A DNA stretch of 64,000 nt from Rhodocyclaceae bacterium UBA2271 (GCA_002347405.1 DDXB01000031.1:69007-133006), one strand, 5' to 3'; numbered from the stretch's first letter, positions 24,928 through 33,148 are shown. The notes: a model not told the origin generated them from the letters alone. Made by a program: numbers and translations.

Positions 24928-26643
24928 TTACGCGGGTTGCGCTGCCTGCCCGCCGCCGCGCCGCATGGTGCCGCCGGCGTCGACCGTCGCATGGTCGGTG
25001 CGACCGGTCGAAATGGGGGCGTCGAGCTGTGCGGGTGGCGCGAGTTGCAGGCAGTGATACAGGTTGGCGAGGTTGCGACGGAACAAGCGGTCGAAGCTGA
25101 CCACCGCCTGCGCCGGGTTGTAGTCGCCAAACCACCAAAACCAGTCCGAGCTTTCGCAGATGGCGAGTTGTGCTTCCGCCGCCTCCGCCTCTGCCGCACT
25201 CAGGCGGCCGCTGGCAATTACCTGGTCATAACTGCGCTTGGCGGCGCACAGCAGATCCCAGGCGTGATTCTTGGCCGGTTCGCCGATCCAGGTCGAGAAG
25301 GTGCCATATACCCAGCTCCCCGCCGTCAGTTTTGGCAAAGTCGGCGCTGGCGGGACGGCATCCTTCAGCACGTCGGCATAGGTGCGGGTGCGAATCGCCG
25401 GCCGCGCTTCGAGCAGTTCATACAGGTCGTCGAAGAAGTAGTAGCCGTTGTAGGGGTAATACTCCCAGGCATTCTCGCCATCGAGGATGACGCTGACCAG
25501 CGGCGTCTCTCCGACCGGTGCGGCGGCGGCGATGGTTTCGAGTTGCGCGACGAAATGCGCGGCGGCATCGCGGCCATGCCATTTCGAGTATTCGAAACCG
25601 ATCAGGTCGGAGAGGCGGTCATCGCGGAAAAACAGGGTAAGCCCGGGTGTTTCCGCCAGTTGCCAGGGATGGTGGGCCGCATGGGGTGGCGGCGTGCCGA
25701 GGCTGTGTTGCAGCACGTTTTCGCCGCTGGCGGCCCAGCGGCAGCCTGCTGCGGCAAGTAGCTGGAGGAACGCGGTGGACAGCGCACCCTCGGCTGGCCA
25801 CAGGCCGGTCGGCGGTGCGCCAAAGCGCCGGGCATGGCTTTCCTGTGCTGCGGCAATGTGTTTACGCACTCGCTCGCGTCCGCCGGGGTAGAGGGTCGCC
25901 AGCGGTAGGGGGGCCTCTGGCTGGCTTTCGCGCGCCGACTGAAAGTCAAGCAGCAATGGCGCCAGCGGATGGCAGGCCGGCGTCGCCGACAGTTCGATCT
26001 GGCCGCGTGCCTGCAGGGCGCGATAGCGAGGCACCAGCTCAGCCAGTGTTTTGCCGATGTAGGTGAGCAGTGCCTGGCGGTCGGCCAGGCTGTAGGCTTC
26101 GCCCTTGGCCATCAGGTCGGCCAGCAGCGGTGCGCGTCGCCGCTCGGTTTCGCCGGTCCAGACCAGGTGGTACCAGGTCACCAGATCGGCCAGGTAGGCA
26201 CCCGAAAGGTAGGCGAGGGCTGCTTCGCCTTCGCGGGTCAGTGACTCGTAAAGTTCGTGCAGCCGCCGGTAACGGGGAAAAGGCGCCAGCATGGTGGCGT
26301 GGTTGCAGCGGAAGCAGGTTTCAAGCAGGAATTTGCGCTCGACGGCGGAAAGTGCATCGAGGTCATCCGTCGCCAGCAGGCGCAACAAGGGGTCCCTGAA
26401 TTCACCGGAGGCAAACTGCCCGATGTAATCGTCGATCTGGTCGAGCAGCACCGGCACGAAATTCACCACTGCCCGGATCGTCGGGTGACGCTCCAGATGC
26501 GCCGCCATGTCGGTGTAATCCTTGAGGGCATGCAGGTAGGTCCACGGCATGACAAAGGTGCCGCCGCCATGTTGACCATGGTCACGATAGTCCGGCTGAT
26601 GCATGTGCCAGAGGAAAACCAGATCGAGCGGTGCCGCTGCCAT
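24928..26643 (-). CDS. Glycoside hydrolase family 57 protein
   Basis: Protein of 571 residues of GH57 (alpha-amylase/4-alpha-glucanotransferase/amylopullulanase-like). Conserved regions: VFLWHMHQPDYRDHG at the N-terminus, GLWPAEGALS with the conserved Glu, FFRDDRLSDLIGFEYSKW, and VILDGENAWEYYPYNGYYF with the conserved Asp-Gly-Glu. No signal peptide is seen, so it is likely cytoplasmic and trims or rearranges glycogen with GlgP. A short dispersed repeat is in frame at residues 429-436 (AVPPAPTL), in a region after the catalytic barrel. The next gene upstream is glgC. The substrate cannot be fixed from sequence. Confidence 0.9.
   Translation of the reverse strand: MAAAPLDLVFLWHMHQPDYRDHGQHGGGTFVMPWTYLHALKDYTDMAAHLERHPTIRAVVNFVPVLLDQIDDYIGQFASGEFRDPLLRLLATDDLDALSAVERKFLLETCFRCNHATMLAPFPRYRRLHELYESLTREGEAALAYLSGAYLADLVTWYHLVWTGETERRRAPLLADLMAKGEAYSLADRQALLTYIGKTLAELVPRYRALQARGQIELSATPACHPLAPLLLDFQSARESQPEAPLPLATLYPGGRERVRKHIAAAQESHARRFGAPPTGLWPAEGALSTAFLQLLAAAGCRWAASGENVLQHSLGTPPPHAAHHPWQLAETPGLTLFFRDDRLSDLIGFEYSKWHGRDAAAHFVAQLETIAAAAPVGETPLVSVILDGENAWEYYPYNGYYFFDDLYELLEARPAIRTRTYADVLKDAVPPAPTLPKLTAGSWVYGTFSTWIGEPAKNHAWDLLCAAKRSYDQVIASGRLSAAEAEAAEAQLAICESSDWFWWFGDYNPAQAVVSFDRLFRRNLANLYHCLQLAPPAQLDAPISTGRTDHATVDAGGTMRRGGGQAAQPA
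25337..25359 (-). repeat. Short GCCGAC element inside the GH57 gene
   Basis: In the gene's orientation GCCGTCCCGCCAG joins CGCCGACTTT. It is read in phase as A-V-P-P-A-P-T-L (codons 429-436), between VLKD and PKLTAGSWVYG. Confidence 0.78.
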
Positions 26644-26655
26644 GGCGATCCGGGT

Positions 26656-27960
26656 TTAACGAATCTGGTGGATGCGCTGCCCCAGCATCTCGGGGGTGAC
26701 CAGGGTGATGCCGTTGGGGGTGACGTGGAAGCGTTGCCGATCCTGTACCGGGTCGTAACCGATCACCATGTCTTCAGGGACATGGCAACTCTTGTCGATC
26801 ACCGCTCGGCGGATTTTGGCGCGGCGGCCAATCGTGCAATTGGGCAGCAGCACCGAATCTTCAACCTCGGCCCAGCTGTGCAGGACAACGCGCGAAAACA
26901 GCAGCGAGCGGCGCGCCGTGGCGCCGCTGATGATGTTCCCCCCCGAGACCAGCGAGTCGATCGCCATGCCGCGCCGCTCGTCTTCATCGAAGACGAACTT
27001 GGCCGGCGGCAGTTGCGCCTGATAGGTCCAAATCGGCCATTCCTCGTCATACATGTTGAGGTCCGGCGAGACCTTGGTCAGTTCGATGTTCGCCTCCCAA
27101 AAGGCATCGATGGTGCCGACGTCGCGCCAGTAGGGGATGCCACTGTCCGGCATGCCGACGCAGCTGTCGGCGAAGTTGTGGGCCAGGCAGCGGTAGCGGG
27201 TGATGACGTGCGGAATGATGTCCTTGCCGAAATCATGGCTGGAATTCGGGTCATCGGCATCGCGGATCAGTTGCTCGAACAGGAAGTCGGTATTGAAGAC
27301 ATACACGCCCATGTTGGCCAGTGCGCGGTCGCTGCGACCCGGAATGCATGGCGGCTCCTGCGGCTTTTCGAGAAAGCTGACGATACGTTTCGTGTCGTTG
27401 ACGCCGATCACGCCGAAGGCGCTTGCCTCATGGAGCGGCACGTCCATGCAGGCGACCGTCAGGTCGGCACCGGTCTGGGCGTGCTGGGCCAGCAGGCGGC
27501 CGTAGTCCATCTTGTAGATGTGGTCGCCGGACAGGACCAGCACATACTTCGCCTTGCGCCGCCGCAGCATGTCCATGTTCTGAAACACGGCGTCGGCGGT
27601 GCCCTGATACCAGCCTTCGCCAGTCTGCTGCTGGGCGGGCAGGAGGTCGATGAACTCGTCGAAGCGTCCATCGAGGAAACTCCAGCCGTGCTGGAGGTGG
27701 TGGATCAGGCTTTGCGCCTTGTACTGGCTGGCGACACCGATGCGGCGCACACCCGAATTCACGCAATTCGACAGCGCAAAATCGATGATGCGAAATTTGC
27801 CGCCGAACGGCACGGCGGGCTTGCAGCGCCAGTCGGTGAGCTGCATCAGGCGACTGCCGCGGCCGCCGGCCAGAATGATGGCGTAGCTTGAGCGCGTCAG
27901 TTGGCTGACGAAGCGACCCTGTACGGATTGCGGATCATTGAGCGATAGATCTTGTTGCAT
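26656..27960 (-). CDS. glgC: Glucose-1-phosphate adenylyltransferase (ADP-glucose pyrophosphorylase)
   Basis: Makes ADP-glucose from glucose-1-phosphate and ATP, the committed step of glycogen synthesis. It has 434 residues. The nucleotide-binding N-terminus is AIILAGGRGSRLMQLTDWRC, with FRIIDFALSNCVNSGVRRIG, YVLVLSGDHIYKMDYG and PPAKFVFDEDERRGMAIDS; the beta-helix C-terminus has LLPNCTIGRRAKIRRAVIDK. The ATG at 27960 follows GGGAG at a good distance, so I prefer it to the TTG two codons upstream. It is the first gene of the minus-strand glycogen block. Confidence 0.96.
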   Translation of the reverse strand: MQQDLSLNDPQSVQGRFVSQLTRSSYAIILAGGRGSRLMQLTDWRCKPAVPFGGKFRIIDFALSNCVNSGVRRIGVASQYKAQSLIHHLQHGWSFLDGRFDEFIDLLPAQQQTGEGWYQGTADAVFQNMDMLRRRKAKYVLVLSGDHIYKMDYGRLLAQHAQTGADLTVACMDVPLHEASAFGVIGVNDTKRIVSFLEKPQEPPCIPGRSDRALANMGVYVFNTDFLFEQLIRDADDPNSSHDFGKDIIPHVITRYRCLAHNFADSCVGMPDSGIPYWRDVGTIDAFWEANIELTKVSPDLNMYDEEWPIWTYQAQLPPAKFVFDEDERRGMAIDSLVSGGNIISGATARRSLLFSRVVLHSWAEVEDSVLLPNCTIGRRAKIRRAVIDKSCHVPEDMVIGYDPVQDRQRFHVTPNGITLVTPEMLGQRIHQIR

Positions 27961-28079
27961 GTGCAACTCCCTTGCATGCTGGGTGGCATAACCGCCGCGT
28001 ATGTTTATTAATGCTTGCTCGCGCTAGCAGCGGACAAGCTCCCTCTGGCGGGCGGGAGCAGTTCGGACGGCAGGCGTGG

Positions 28080-28475
28080 TTATGGGTTGAGAACGCCTTC
28101 GCGCAGCAGGCGATCAACCTCGGCTTCCGCTGCCGTCCAGTCCTCCAGCGCATTGCCGCCCAGAAAGCCGCGCCGCTCGGCAATGTAATAGGCCGCAACC
28201 TCGATGTAGTAACGGCGCTGATCGGGGGCCAAAGTACCGCCGCCAGCCTTGGCCTTGCTTGGCTTGGTCGTGCCGGTGACCGCCTTGGCCGGTTTGGCAG
28301 CTGCGCTACTTTTTGCCGCCTTGACTACAGTCGCGGGCTTCTTCGTTGCTGCGGCCGGTTTCTTTGCTGCTGCCGCCGCTGGTTTGGCTGATTTTGCCGG
28401 GCTGGCCACTTTGCGGGCTGTTGCTGCGGCCTTGGGCTTGACTGGTTTATCGCCGGATTTTGGGGTTGTCGCCAT
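28080..28475 (-). CDS. DUF2934 protein with histone H1-like Lys/Ala tail
   Basis: Protein of 131 residues. The first 85 residues are Lys/Ala/Pro/Thr-rich with PAAAAAKKPAAATKKPA repeats, like bacterial histone H1-type proteins. The C-terminal 45 residues (YYIEVAAYYIAERRGFLGG, NALEDWTAAEAEVDRLL) match DUF2934, a small helical domain often fused to such tails. It may bind nucleic acid through the basic arm; that is inference. The start at 28475 follows AAGGAGA closely, so it is firm. It stands between glk and glgC on the same strand. Confidence 0.82.
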   Translation of the reverse strand: MATTPKSGDKPVKPKAAATARKVASPAKSAKPAAAAAKKPAAATKKPATVVKAAKSSAAAKPAKAVTGTTKPSKAKAGGGTLAPDQRRYYIEVAAYYIAERRGFLGGNALEDWTAAEAEVDRLLREGVLNP

Positions 28476-28564
28476 GGTTGTCTCCTTGTGTTTAATGACC
28501 AAGCTTTTCAGCCATAGCTTACATTATTCGCCAAGCATGTCCATGCTTGTTGGCAGTCGATGAT

Positions 28565-29560
28565 TTATGCGCGGGACATTGCAAGGGCGCGCTGCGCCAG
28601 AGAAGCCGCGCCCTGCAGGCCGATATCCGGGGCGGTGACGACATGCACGGGCATCTGCCGGGCAAGCTCGGCATGCTCGGCTTTGGCATTGAAGGCGGTC
28701 ATGAAGGTGCCGTCTTGCAGCAACGGCAGCAGTTTCTGGGTGACGCCGCCGGCGAGGAAGACGCCGCCGCGCGCCAGCAGCGCCAGGGCCATGTCGCCGG
28801 CAAACGCGCCATAGCTGGCCATGAAGATAGCGACAGTGCGCCGGGCCAGGCTGTGGGGGTCGGCAAGCGCCAGCGTGCCGATGGCCGCGGCCGGATCGTC
28901 GCTCGCGAGCGGGTCGGGCATGTCGGCGACCTCGCGGGTGACGAGAAATCGATACAGGCTGATCAGCCCCATGCCGGAAATGGCTCGTTCGGCGGTGGCG
29001 CGCTCCTGTTCTTCGCGCAGGAAAGCGGCAAACTCCATCTGCAGATTGTCGGCGGGCGCATAGCCGACATGCCCGCCTTCGCTGGGCAGAATGTTGAAGC
29101 CATGCTCCGTCGGGACGATGCAGGCCATGCCCAGGCCGGTGCCGGCGCCGATGGCCAGTCGCACGCCAGTGCTGCGCGGCGTGCCCGGTTGCAGACACAG
29201 TAGCCCTTCTGCCGGGATGACGGCTATCCCGGCGGCAACAGCGGCGAAGTCGTTGGCCAGCGTGACGGGGATATCCAGAATTTGTTCCAGCGCTGCTGCA
29301 TCCGCCTGCCAGGGCAGGTTGGTGAAGCGTGCCTGCCGCCCGTCGTCGCTGACCGGCCCGGCCACCGCCAGGCAGGCGCCAGCCACTCCGCTCAGCGCGT
29401 CGCCGGCATCGGCCTTGAATTGCGCCAGAAGTTCTTCAAGGCTGGAAAAGTCGGCGCTGGCGTAACGGCGCGTCAGTGTGAACTTCGGCCTGTCGTCGGC
29501 AAATTCGGCGATGCCGAAGCGCGCCTTGGTACCACCCAGATCAGCGGCAAGAACCTTCAT
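28565..29560 (-). CDS. glk: Glucokinase
   Basis: Phosphorylates glucose to glucose-6-phosphate with ATP. The 331-residue length and motifs fit the proteobacterial Glk family: phosphate-binding LAADLGGTKARFGIAEF at the N-terminus, LAVAGPVSDD, LANDFAAVAAGI and AIGAGTGLGMA. The start at 29560 gives the standard N-terminus; 14 earlier in-frame residues fall in an inverted repeat. Codons 31-38 (RRYASADF) contain 16 bases identical to the dispersed element, but they align without a gap to other glucokinases, so I do not call an insertion here. It fits the glycogen/glucose context. Confidence 0.94.
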   Translation of the reverse strand: MKVLAADLGGTKARFGIAEFADDRPKFTLTRRYASADFSSLEELLAQFKADAGDALSGVAGACLAVAGPVSDDGRQARFTNLPWQADAAALEQILDIPVTLANDFAAVAAGIAVIPAEGLLCLQPGTPRSTGVRLAIGAGTGLGMACIVPTEHGFNILPSEGGHVGYAPADNLQMEFAAFLREEQERATAERAISGMGLISLYRFLVTREVADMPDPLASDDPAAAIGTLALADPHSLARRTVAIFMASYGAFAGDMALALLARGGVFLAGGVTQKLLPLLQDGTFMTAFNAKAEHAELARQMPVHVVTAPDIGLQGAASLAQRALAMSRA

Positions 29561-29578
29561 GTCAATAACCTCAACACA

Positions 29579-29708
29579 CACCACGGAGTACACGGAGAGC
29601 ACGGAGGAAGTGCGAATTCAGTAATGGTGACGGTTAGCCCGTCGGCTGCCCCATATGCATTTTGCAACACCGTGAATTTTCTCCGTGCTCTCCGTGTCCT
29701 CCGTGGTG
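29579..29708. repeat. Inverted repeat built of CACGGAG units
   Basis: CACCACGGAGTACACGGAGA and GCACGGAGGA (29579-29608) face TCTCCGTGCTCTCCGTGTCC and TCCGTGGTG (29680-29708), a nearly perfect 29-base stem with about 70 bases between. Units of CACGGAG recur inside each arm. This kind of element is common in environmental bacterial genomes. It separates thyA and glk, both on the minus strand, and may act as a terminator or structural RNA. Confidence 0.8.
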
Positions 29709-29726
29709 AACCGCTTTTTTCCCGGT

Positions 29727-30521
29727 TCATACCGCAATCGGCGCGGCGATGTGCGGATGCGGGTCATAGCCTGCGAGCGTGAAATCCTCGAAGCGGAAGG
29801 CGAACAGGTCCGTGACGTCCGGATTCAGGCGCATCGTTGGTAGCGTGCGCGGTGTGCGCGACAGTTGCAGTTGCGCCTGTTCGAGGTGGTTGCTGTAGAG
29901 GTGGGCATCGCCCAGGGTATGCACGAAATCGCCCGGCCGCAAGCCGCACACCTGCGCCACCATCAGGGTCAGCAGCGCATAGGAGGCGATATTGAAAGGC
30001 ACGCCGAGAAAAATGTCGGCGCTGCGCTGATAGAGCTGGCAGCTCAATCTGCCGTCGGCAACGTAGAACTGGAACAGCGCATGGCAGGGCGGCAGCGCTT
30101 GTGCGTCGACGTCGGCCGGGTTCCAGGCCGTGACGATGTGGCGGCGCGAATCCGGGTTCTTCTTCAGCCCCTCGATCAGCTGCGTTATCTGGTCGATTTC
30201 CTTATTGTCCCGCCCCGGCCAGTGCCGCCACTGGTAGCCATAGACCGGGCCGAGGTCGCCATTCTCGTCCGCCCAATCGTCCCAGATCGAAACCTTGTTC
30301 TCCTTCAGATAGGCGATGTTGGTGTCGCCGCGCAGGAACCACAGCAGCTCGTGGATGATCGAGCGCAGGTGCAGCTTTTTGGTGGTCAGCAGCGGAAAAC
30401 CGGCGGCGAGGTCGAAACGCATCTGCCAGCCGAACACCGAGCGCGTGCCGGTGCCGGTGCGGTCGGCCTTGACGTGCCCGTGGTCGAGCACATGCTGCAT
30501 GAGTTCGTGATATTGGCGCAT
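29727..30521 (-). CDS. thyA: Thymidylate synthase
   Basis: Converts dUMP to dTMP using methylene-tetrahydrofolate. It has 264 residues from the ATG at 30521, exactly the E. coli length. Blocks: YHELMQHVLDHGHVKADRTG, GTRSVFGWQMRFDL, the active-site Cys in PPCHALFQFYV, RSADIFLGVPFNIASYALL and GDAHLYSNHLEQ. An in-frame extension of 111 codons upstream belongs to the opposite-strand peptidase gene and is not real. It is divergent from the aminopeptidase gene, with a palindrome between them. Works with dcd and folA in this window. Confidence 0.97.
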   Translation of the reverse strand: MRQYHELMQHVLDHGHVKADRTGTGTRSVFGWQMRFDLAAGFPLLTTKKLHLRSIIHELLWFLRGDTNIAYLKENKVSIWDDWADENGDLGPVYGYQWRHWPGRDNKEIDQITQLIEGLKKNPDSRRHIVTAWNPADVDAQALPPCHALFQFYVADGRLSCQLYQRSADIFLGVPFNIASYALLTLMVAQVCGLRPGDFVHTLGDAHLYSNHLEQAQLQLSRTPRTLPTMRLNPDVTDLFAFRFEDFTLAGYDPHPHIAAPIAV

Positions 30522-30555
30522 CGGGAAATGGGGCAGAGGTTGGTTGGGCGGGTGC

Positions 30556-30576
30556 TTATAATCACTTGAATTATAA
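30556..30576. promoter_or_regulatory. TTATAAT-N7-ATTATAA palindrome in the thyA/peptidase divergent region
   Basis: A perfect 7+7 inverted repeat. Each half contains TATAAT on one strand, so it could hold the -10 boxes of both divergent promoters or be an operator. Neither side has a good -35 at 17 bases, which lowers confidence in the promoter reading. Confidence 0.4.
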
Positions 30577-30590
30577 GGTGAGGTGATCCG

Positions 30591-32093
30591 ATGAATTCCC
30601 CTGCGCATTTTCCTGCTCATTTGCCTGCATTGCCGCGACTGACTGTCGCCACCCATCCTGCCAAGGCTGCCCATACGCTCTACCTGCTGCCGGCCGGCAA
30701 GTTCCTGCCCGATGCCTTGCCCGACCTGGAGTTCTGGCAAAAAGTGCTCAAGCGCAAGGCCGTCAAGCCGGCGGAACTGGTCAAGACGCCGCTGGTCGCC
30801 GACCTGCCGCTGGGCGGGCGCGCGGCGCTGGTGATGATCGATCCCGTTGCCCAACGCTTCGACCGGCTGACCGCCTTGCGCAAGGCGCTGCTGCCGCTGC
30901 TCGAAGAGTCACCCGAAACGCTGGCCCTGCTGCCGCTGGAAGTCAGCGCCGAAGCCGTGCAGGATGCGGTCTATGTCGCGCTGGTGAATGGCGTCCCCCT
31001 GCCGGCGCAAAAGAAGAAGCCGGCCAAGGCGCTGAAGGAGCTGGTGGTTGCCGGGCGCCGTGCCACCAGTGCCGACTTTTCCTCGGCACAGGCGCTGGCC
31101 CGCGCCAACCTGCTGGCGCGCGAACTGACCGCGTTGCCGCCCAACCAGCTTGATCCGGCCCACTATCGCCAGCGGCTGCGCAGTCTGGCCAAGGCGAGCG
31201 GCTGGGGCATCGAGGAATTCGATTTTCGCCAGCTCAGGAAAATGGGTGCGGGCGCCTTTTGCGCGGTTGCCCAGGGCAGCAATGCAAATGGCAAGGGTGA
31301 TGAGGGCGGCGGCGCCGCCATCGTCCGGCTGTCATGGCGGCCGAAAAAGCCGGTGCATGGCGTCAAGCCGCTGGCGCTGGTCGGCAAGGGCATCTGTTAC
31401 GACACCGGCGGCCACAACCTCAAGCCGGCGAAATACATGGCCGGCATGCACGAGGACATGAATGGCTCGGCCGTGGCGCTGGCGATCCTCGCCGCCGCGG
31501 CGGAACTCGAACTGCCCGTGGCCATCGACTGCTGGCTGGCCATCGCCAAGAACCACATTTCGCCCGCCGCCTATGCGCAGGGCGACATCATCCGCGCGCT
31601 GAACGGCACCACCATCGAAGTCATCCACACCGATGCCGAAGGCCGCATGGTGCTGGCCGACACCCTGGCGCTGGCCGTCAAGCAAAAGCCGCAACTGCTG
31701 ATCGACTTCGCCACCCTCACCGGCAGCATGCACACCGCCCTCGGCCAGCGTTACTCGGGCGTCTTTGCCAGCGACGCCACGCTTGCCGCCAAAGCCGTCG
31801 CGGCCGGCAGCGCCAGCGGCGAACGCGTCTGCGTCTTTCCGCAGGACGCCGACTACGAAGCCGCGCTCGACTCGAAGGTCGCCGACATCAAACAATGCAC
31901 CCTCGAAGGCGACGCCGACCACATCCTCGCGGCGCGCTTCCTCGGCCGCTTCGTCGGCAAGACGCCCTGGCTGCACGTCGACCTGTCGGCGTCGAGCTGC
32001 ACCGGCGGGCTGGGCGCGGTCGGCACCGACCTGACCGGCTTCGGCGTCGCCTGGGGAATTGCACTGCTGCAAGACTGGGCGGGCGCAGGGTGA
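30591..32093 (+). CDS. M17 leucyl aminopeptidase-family metallopeptidase
   Basis: Cytosolic zinc or manganese aminopeptidase of 500 residues. The C-terminal catalytic domain shows VGKGICYDTGGHNLKPAKYM with the metal-binding Lys and Asp, MHEDMNGSAVA, and the family signature HTDAEGRMVLADTL (usually NTDAEGRL). The N-terminal domain is divergent from PepA, so I give no gene symbol. The ribosome site AGGTGAGGTGAT is strong. It may take part in peptide turnover; the DNA-binding roles known for E. coli PepA should not be assumed. Confidence 0.9.
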   Translation: MNSPAHFPAHLPALPRLTVATHPAKAAHTLYLLPAGKFLPDALPDLEFWQKVLKRKAVKPAELVKTPLVADLPLGGRAALVMIDPVAQRFDRLTALRKALLPLLEESPETLALLPLEVSAEAVQDAVYVALVNGVPLPAQKKKPAKALKELVVAGRRATSADFSSAQALARANLLARELTALPPNQLDPAHYRQRLRSLAKASGWGIEEFDFRQLRKMGAGAFCAVAQGSNANGKGDEGGGAAIVRLSWRPKKPVHGVKPLALVGKGICYDTGGHNLKPAKYMAGMHEDMNGSAVALAILAAAAELELPVAIDCWLAIAKNHISPAAYAQGDIIRALNGTTIEVIHTDAEGRMVLADTLALAVKQKPQLLIDFATLTGSMHTALGQRYSGVFASDATLAAKAVAAGSASGERVCVFPQDADYEAALDSKVADIKQCTLEGDADHILAARFLGRFVGKTPWLHVDLSASSCTGGLGAVGTDLTGFGVAWGIALLQDWAGAG

Positions 32094-32163
32094 CCCGGCC
32101 TTGCAATGAATCCGGGTGGGGGGAGAGTCCGCTGCGACGTAATAACTGGTGCCGCCAGGAATC

Positions 32164-32186
32164 GCCGTACCGCCAGCGCCGACTTT
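32164..32186 (+). repeat. Short GCCGAC element after the peptidase gene
   Basis: GCCGTACCGCCAGCGCC then GACTTT, an intergenic copy. The following 32246-32310 stretch repeats GTGGTCTGTCCCTGGTTATG twice and CCTGGTTATGATGC once more, a second repeat word (GTGGTCTGTCCC) that recurs at the start of both MshQ genes. Confidence 0.8.
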
Positions 32187-32337
32187 AATGCTCCCTATCA
32201 CGATGCGGATCGTGTCATGAGATCACTGCCCGCCGAGCCTGGAAAACCGTGGTCTGTCCCTGGTTATGGTGTGGTGGTCTGTCCCTGGTTATGATGCCTG
32301 GTTATGATGCTTTTTTGCGCCTCTGTTTTACGCCTTT

Positions 32338-32366
32338 TTGCATGGTGTAACCATTTAAGTTACAAT
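32338..32366 (+). promoter_or_regulatory. higBA promoter with embedded operator
   Basis: A sigma-70 promoter can be read as TTGCAT (32338-32343), 17 bases, TACAAT (32361-32366). A perfect palindrome TGTAAC-N7-GTTACA (32346-32364) overlaps the spacer and -10, an ideal place for HigA or the HigBA complex to repress. The expected transcription start, 6-8 bases after the -10, falls on the higB ATG at 32372, so the mRNA may be leaderless. Confidence 0.6.
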
Positions 32367-32371
32367 CAACC

Positions 32372-32650
32372 ATGATTCGTTCGTTCGTGCACAAGGGCCT
32401 GGAGTTGTTCTACCGCAGGGGTAGCACCAAGGGAATTCAGGCAATGCACGCCAAGCGGCTGCGGTTGATTCTGGGTTTGCTTGATGCGGTCGCCGCTGTT
32501 GACGGCATGAACGCGCCGGGTTTGAACTTGCACCCGTTGAAAGGCGACAAGAAAGGGATTTGGGCGGTAACCGTGCAGGCAAATTGGCGGGTGACGTTTC
32601 GGTTTGTTGATGGCGACGCTGAAGTCGTCAATTATGAGGACTACCACTAG
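32372..32650 (+). CDS. higB: HigB/RelE-type mRNA-interferase toxin
   Basis: Toxin of 92 residues of the RelE/ParE superfamily, HigB branch: MIRSFVHKGLELFYRRGSTK, HAKRLRLILGLLDAV, NLHPLKGDKKGIWAVTV and the terminal NWRVTFRFVDGDAEVVNYEDYH. HigB toxins cut mRNA on the ribosome. The toxin-first order (toxin then antitoxin) is the HigBA arrangement. The gene may be translated from a leaderless mRNA because the -10 box is six bases before the ATG. Confidence 0.9.
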   Translation: MIRSFVHKGLELFYRRGSTKGIQAMHAKRLRLILGLLDAVAAVDGMNAPGLNLHPLKGDKKGIWAVTVQANWRVTFRFVDGDAEVVNYEDYH

Positions 32651-32659
32651 GAGTGCTGT

Positions 32660-32950
32660 ATGGGCAGAATGCGCAACCCGCCTCATCCGGGCGAAGTATT
32701 GCAGGAGCTATGGCTGGAACCGGCAGACGTTACCGTTACGGCGGCGGCGCTGGCGCTGGGGTGTAGTCGCAAGCACGTTTCCAGCATCGTCAATGGCCGG
32801 GCAGCGATTACCGCGGATATGGCGCTGCGCCTTGCGGCGTGGTTGAAGACCGAGCCGGAATCATGGCTGCGGATGCAGGCGGCGTTCGATCTGTGGCAGG
32901 CGTCGCAAGTTGAGCGGCCCAAGATCAAGGCACTGAAGCTTGCGGCATAG
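32660..32950 (+). CDS. higA: HigA antitoxin
   Basis: Xre-type antitoxin of 96 residues: NPPHPGEVLQELWLEP at the N-terminus, a helix-turn-helix in AALALGCSRKHVSSIVNGRA, then ITADMALRLAAWLKTEPESW and LRMQAAFDLWQA, the standard HigA pattern. It neutralises HigB and, with it, represses the operon, probably through the palindrome at 32346-32364. An AGGAG site overlaps the higB stop, so the two are translated in sequence. Confidence 0.93.
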   Translation: MGRMRNPPHPGEVLQELWLEPADVTVTAAALALGCSRKHVSSIVNGRAAITADMALRLAAWLKTEPESWLRMQAAFDLWQASQVERPKIKALKLAA

Positions 32951-32974
32951 AGGAGCAGACCGTGCTCCATTTAT

Positions 32975-32997
32975 GCCGTGCCGCCAGCGCCAACTTT
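32975..32997 (+). repeat. Short GCCGAC element after higA
   Basis: GCCGTGCCGCCAGCGCC then AACTTT: one or two changes from the consensus. The 32951-33148 interval between higA and the next gene holds this copy and another at 33090, and a CCGGCCCCTTTTGTCC word related to the 43.4 kb tandem repeat. No convincing gene lies there. Confidence 0.75.
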
Positions 32998-33089
32998 CCC
33001 GCGAGCACCGTGAAATTAAGGAACCAGCGATGCACACGATGATCTCTTGTTCAAAAAAGCGAACCCGGCCCCTTTTGTCCCGTGCAATC

Positions 33090-33113
33090 GCCGTCCCGCC
33101 AGCGCCGACTTTT
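33090..33113 (+). repeat. Short GCCGAC element before nucleotidyltransferase copy 1
   Basis: Perfect consensus copy (GCCGTCCCGCCAG, CGCCGACTTTT). It is the left bracket of the nucleotidyltransferase cassette; the right bracket is at 33803-33839. The second cassette is bracketed in the same way at 42626 and 43464. Confidence 0.85.
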
Positions 33114-33148
33114 GAGCTGCTGAATGTAGTTGTACGGGTATTCGACAC

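Noticed and set aside
29446..29469. Sixteen-base match to the dispersed element inside glk
   Set aside because: The codons (RRYASADF) align without a gap to other glucokinases (Y..xD then SLE), and the phase differs from the true intragenic copies, so it is probably chance.
31056..31080. ACCAGTGCCGACTTTT in the aminopeptidase gene
   Set aside because: Only the right end matches and the protein text (ATSADFSSAQALARANLLAR) is normal for M17 enzymes.
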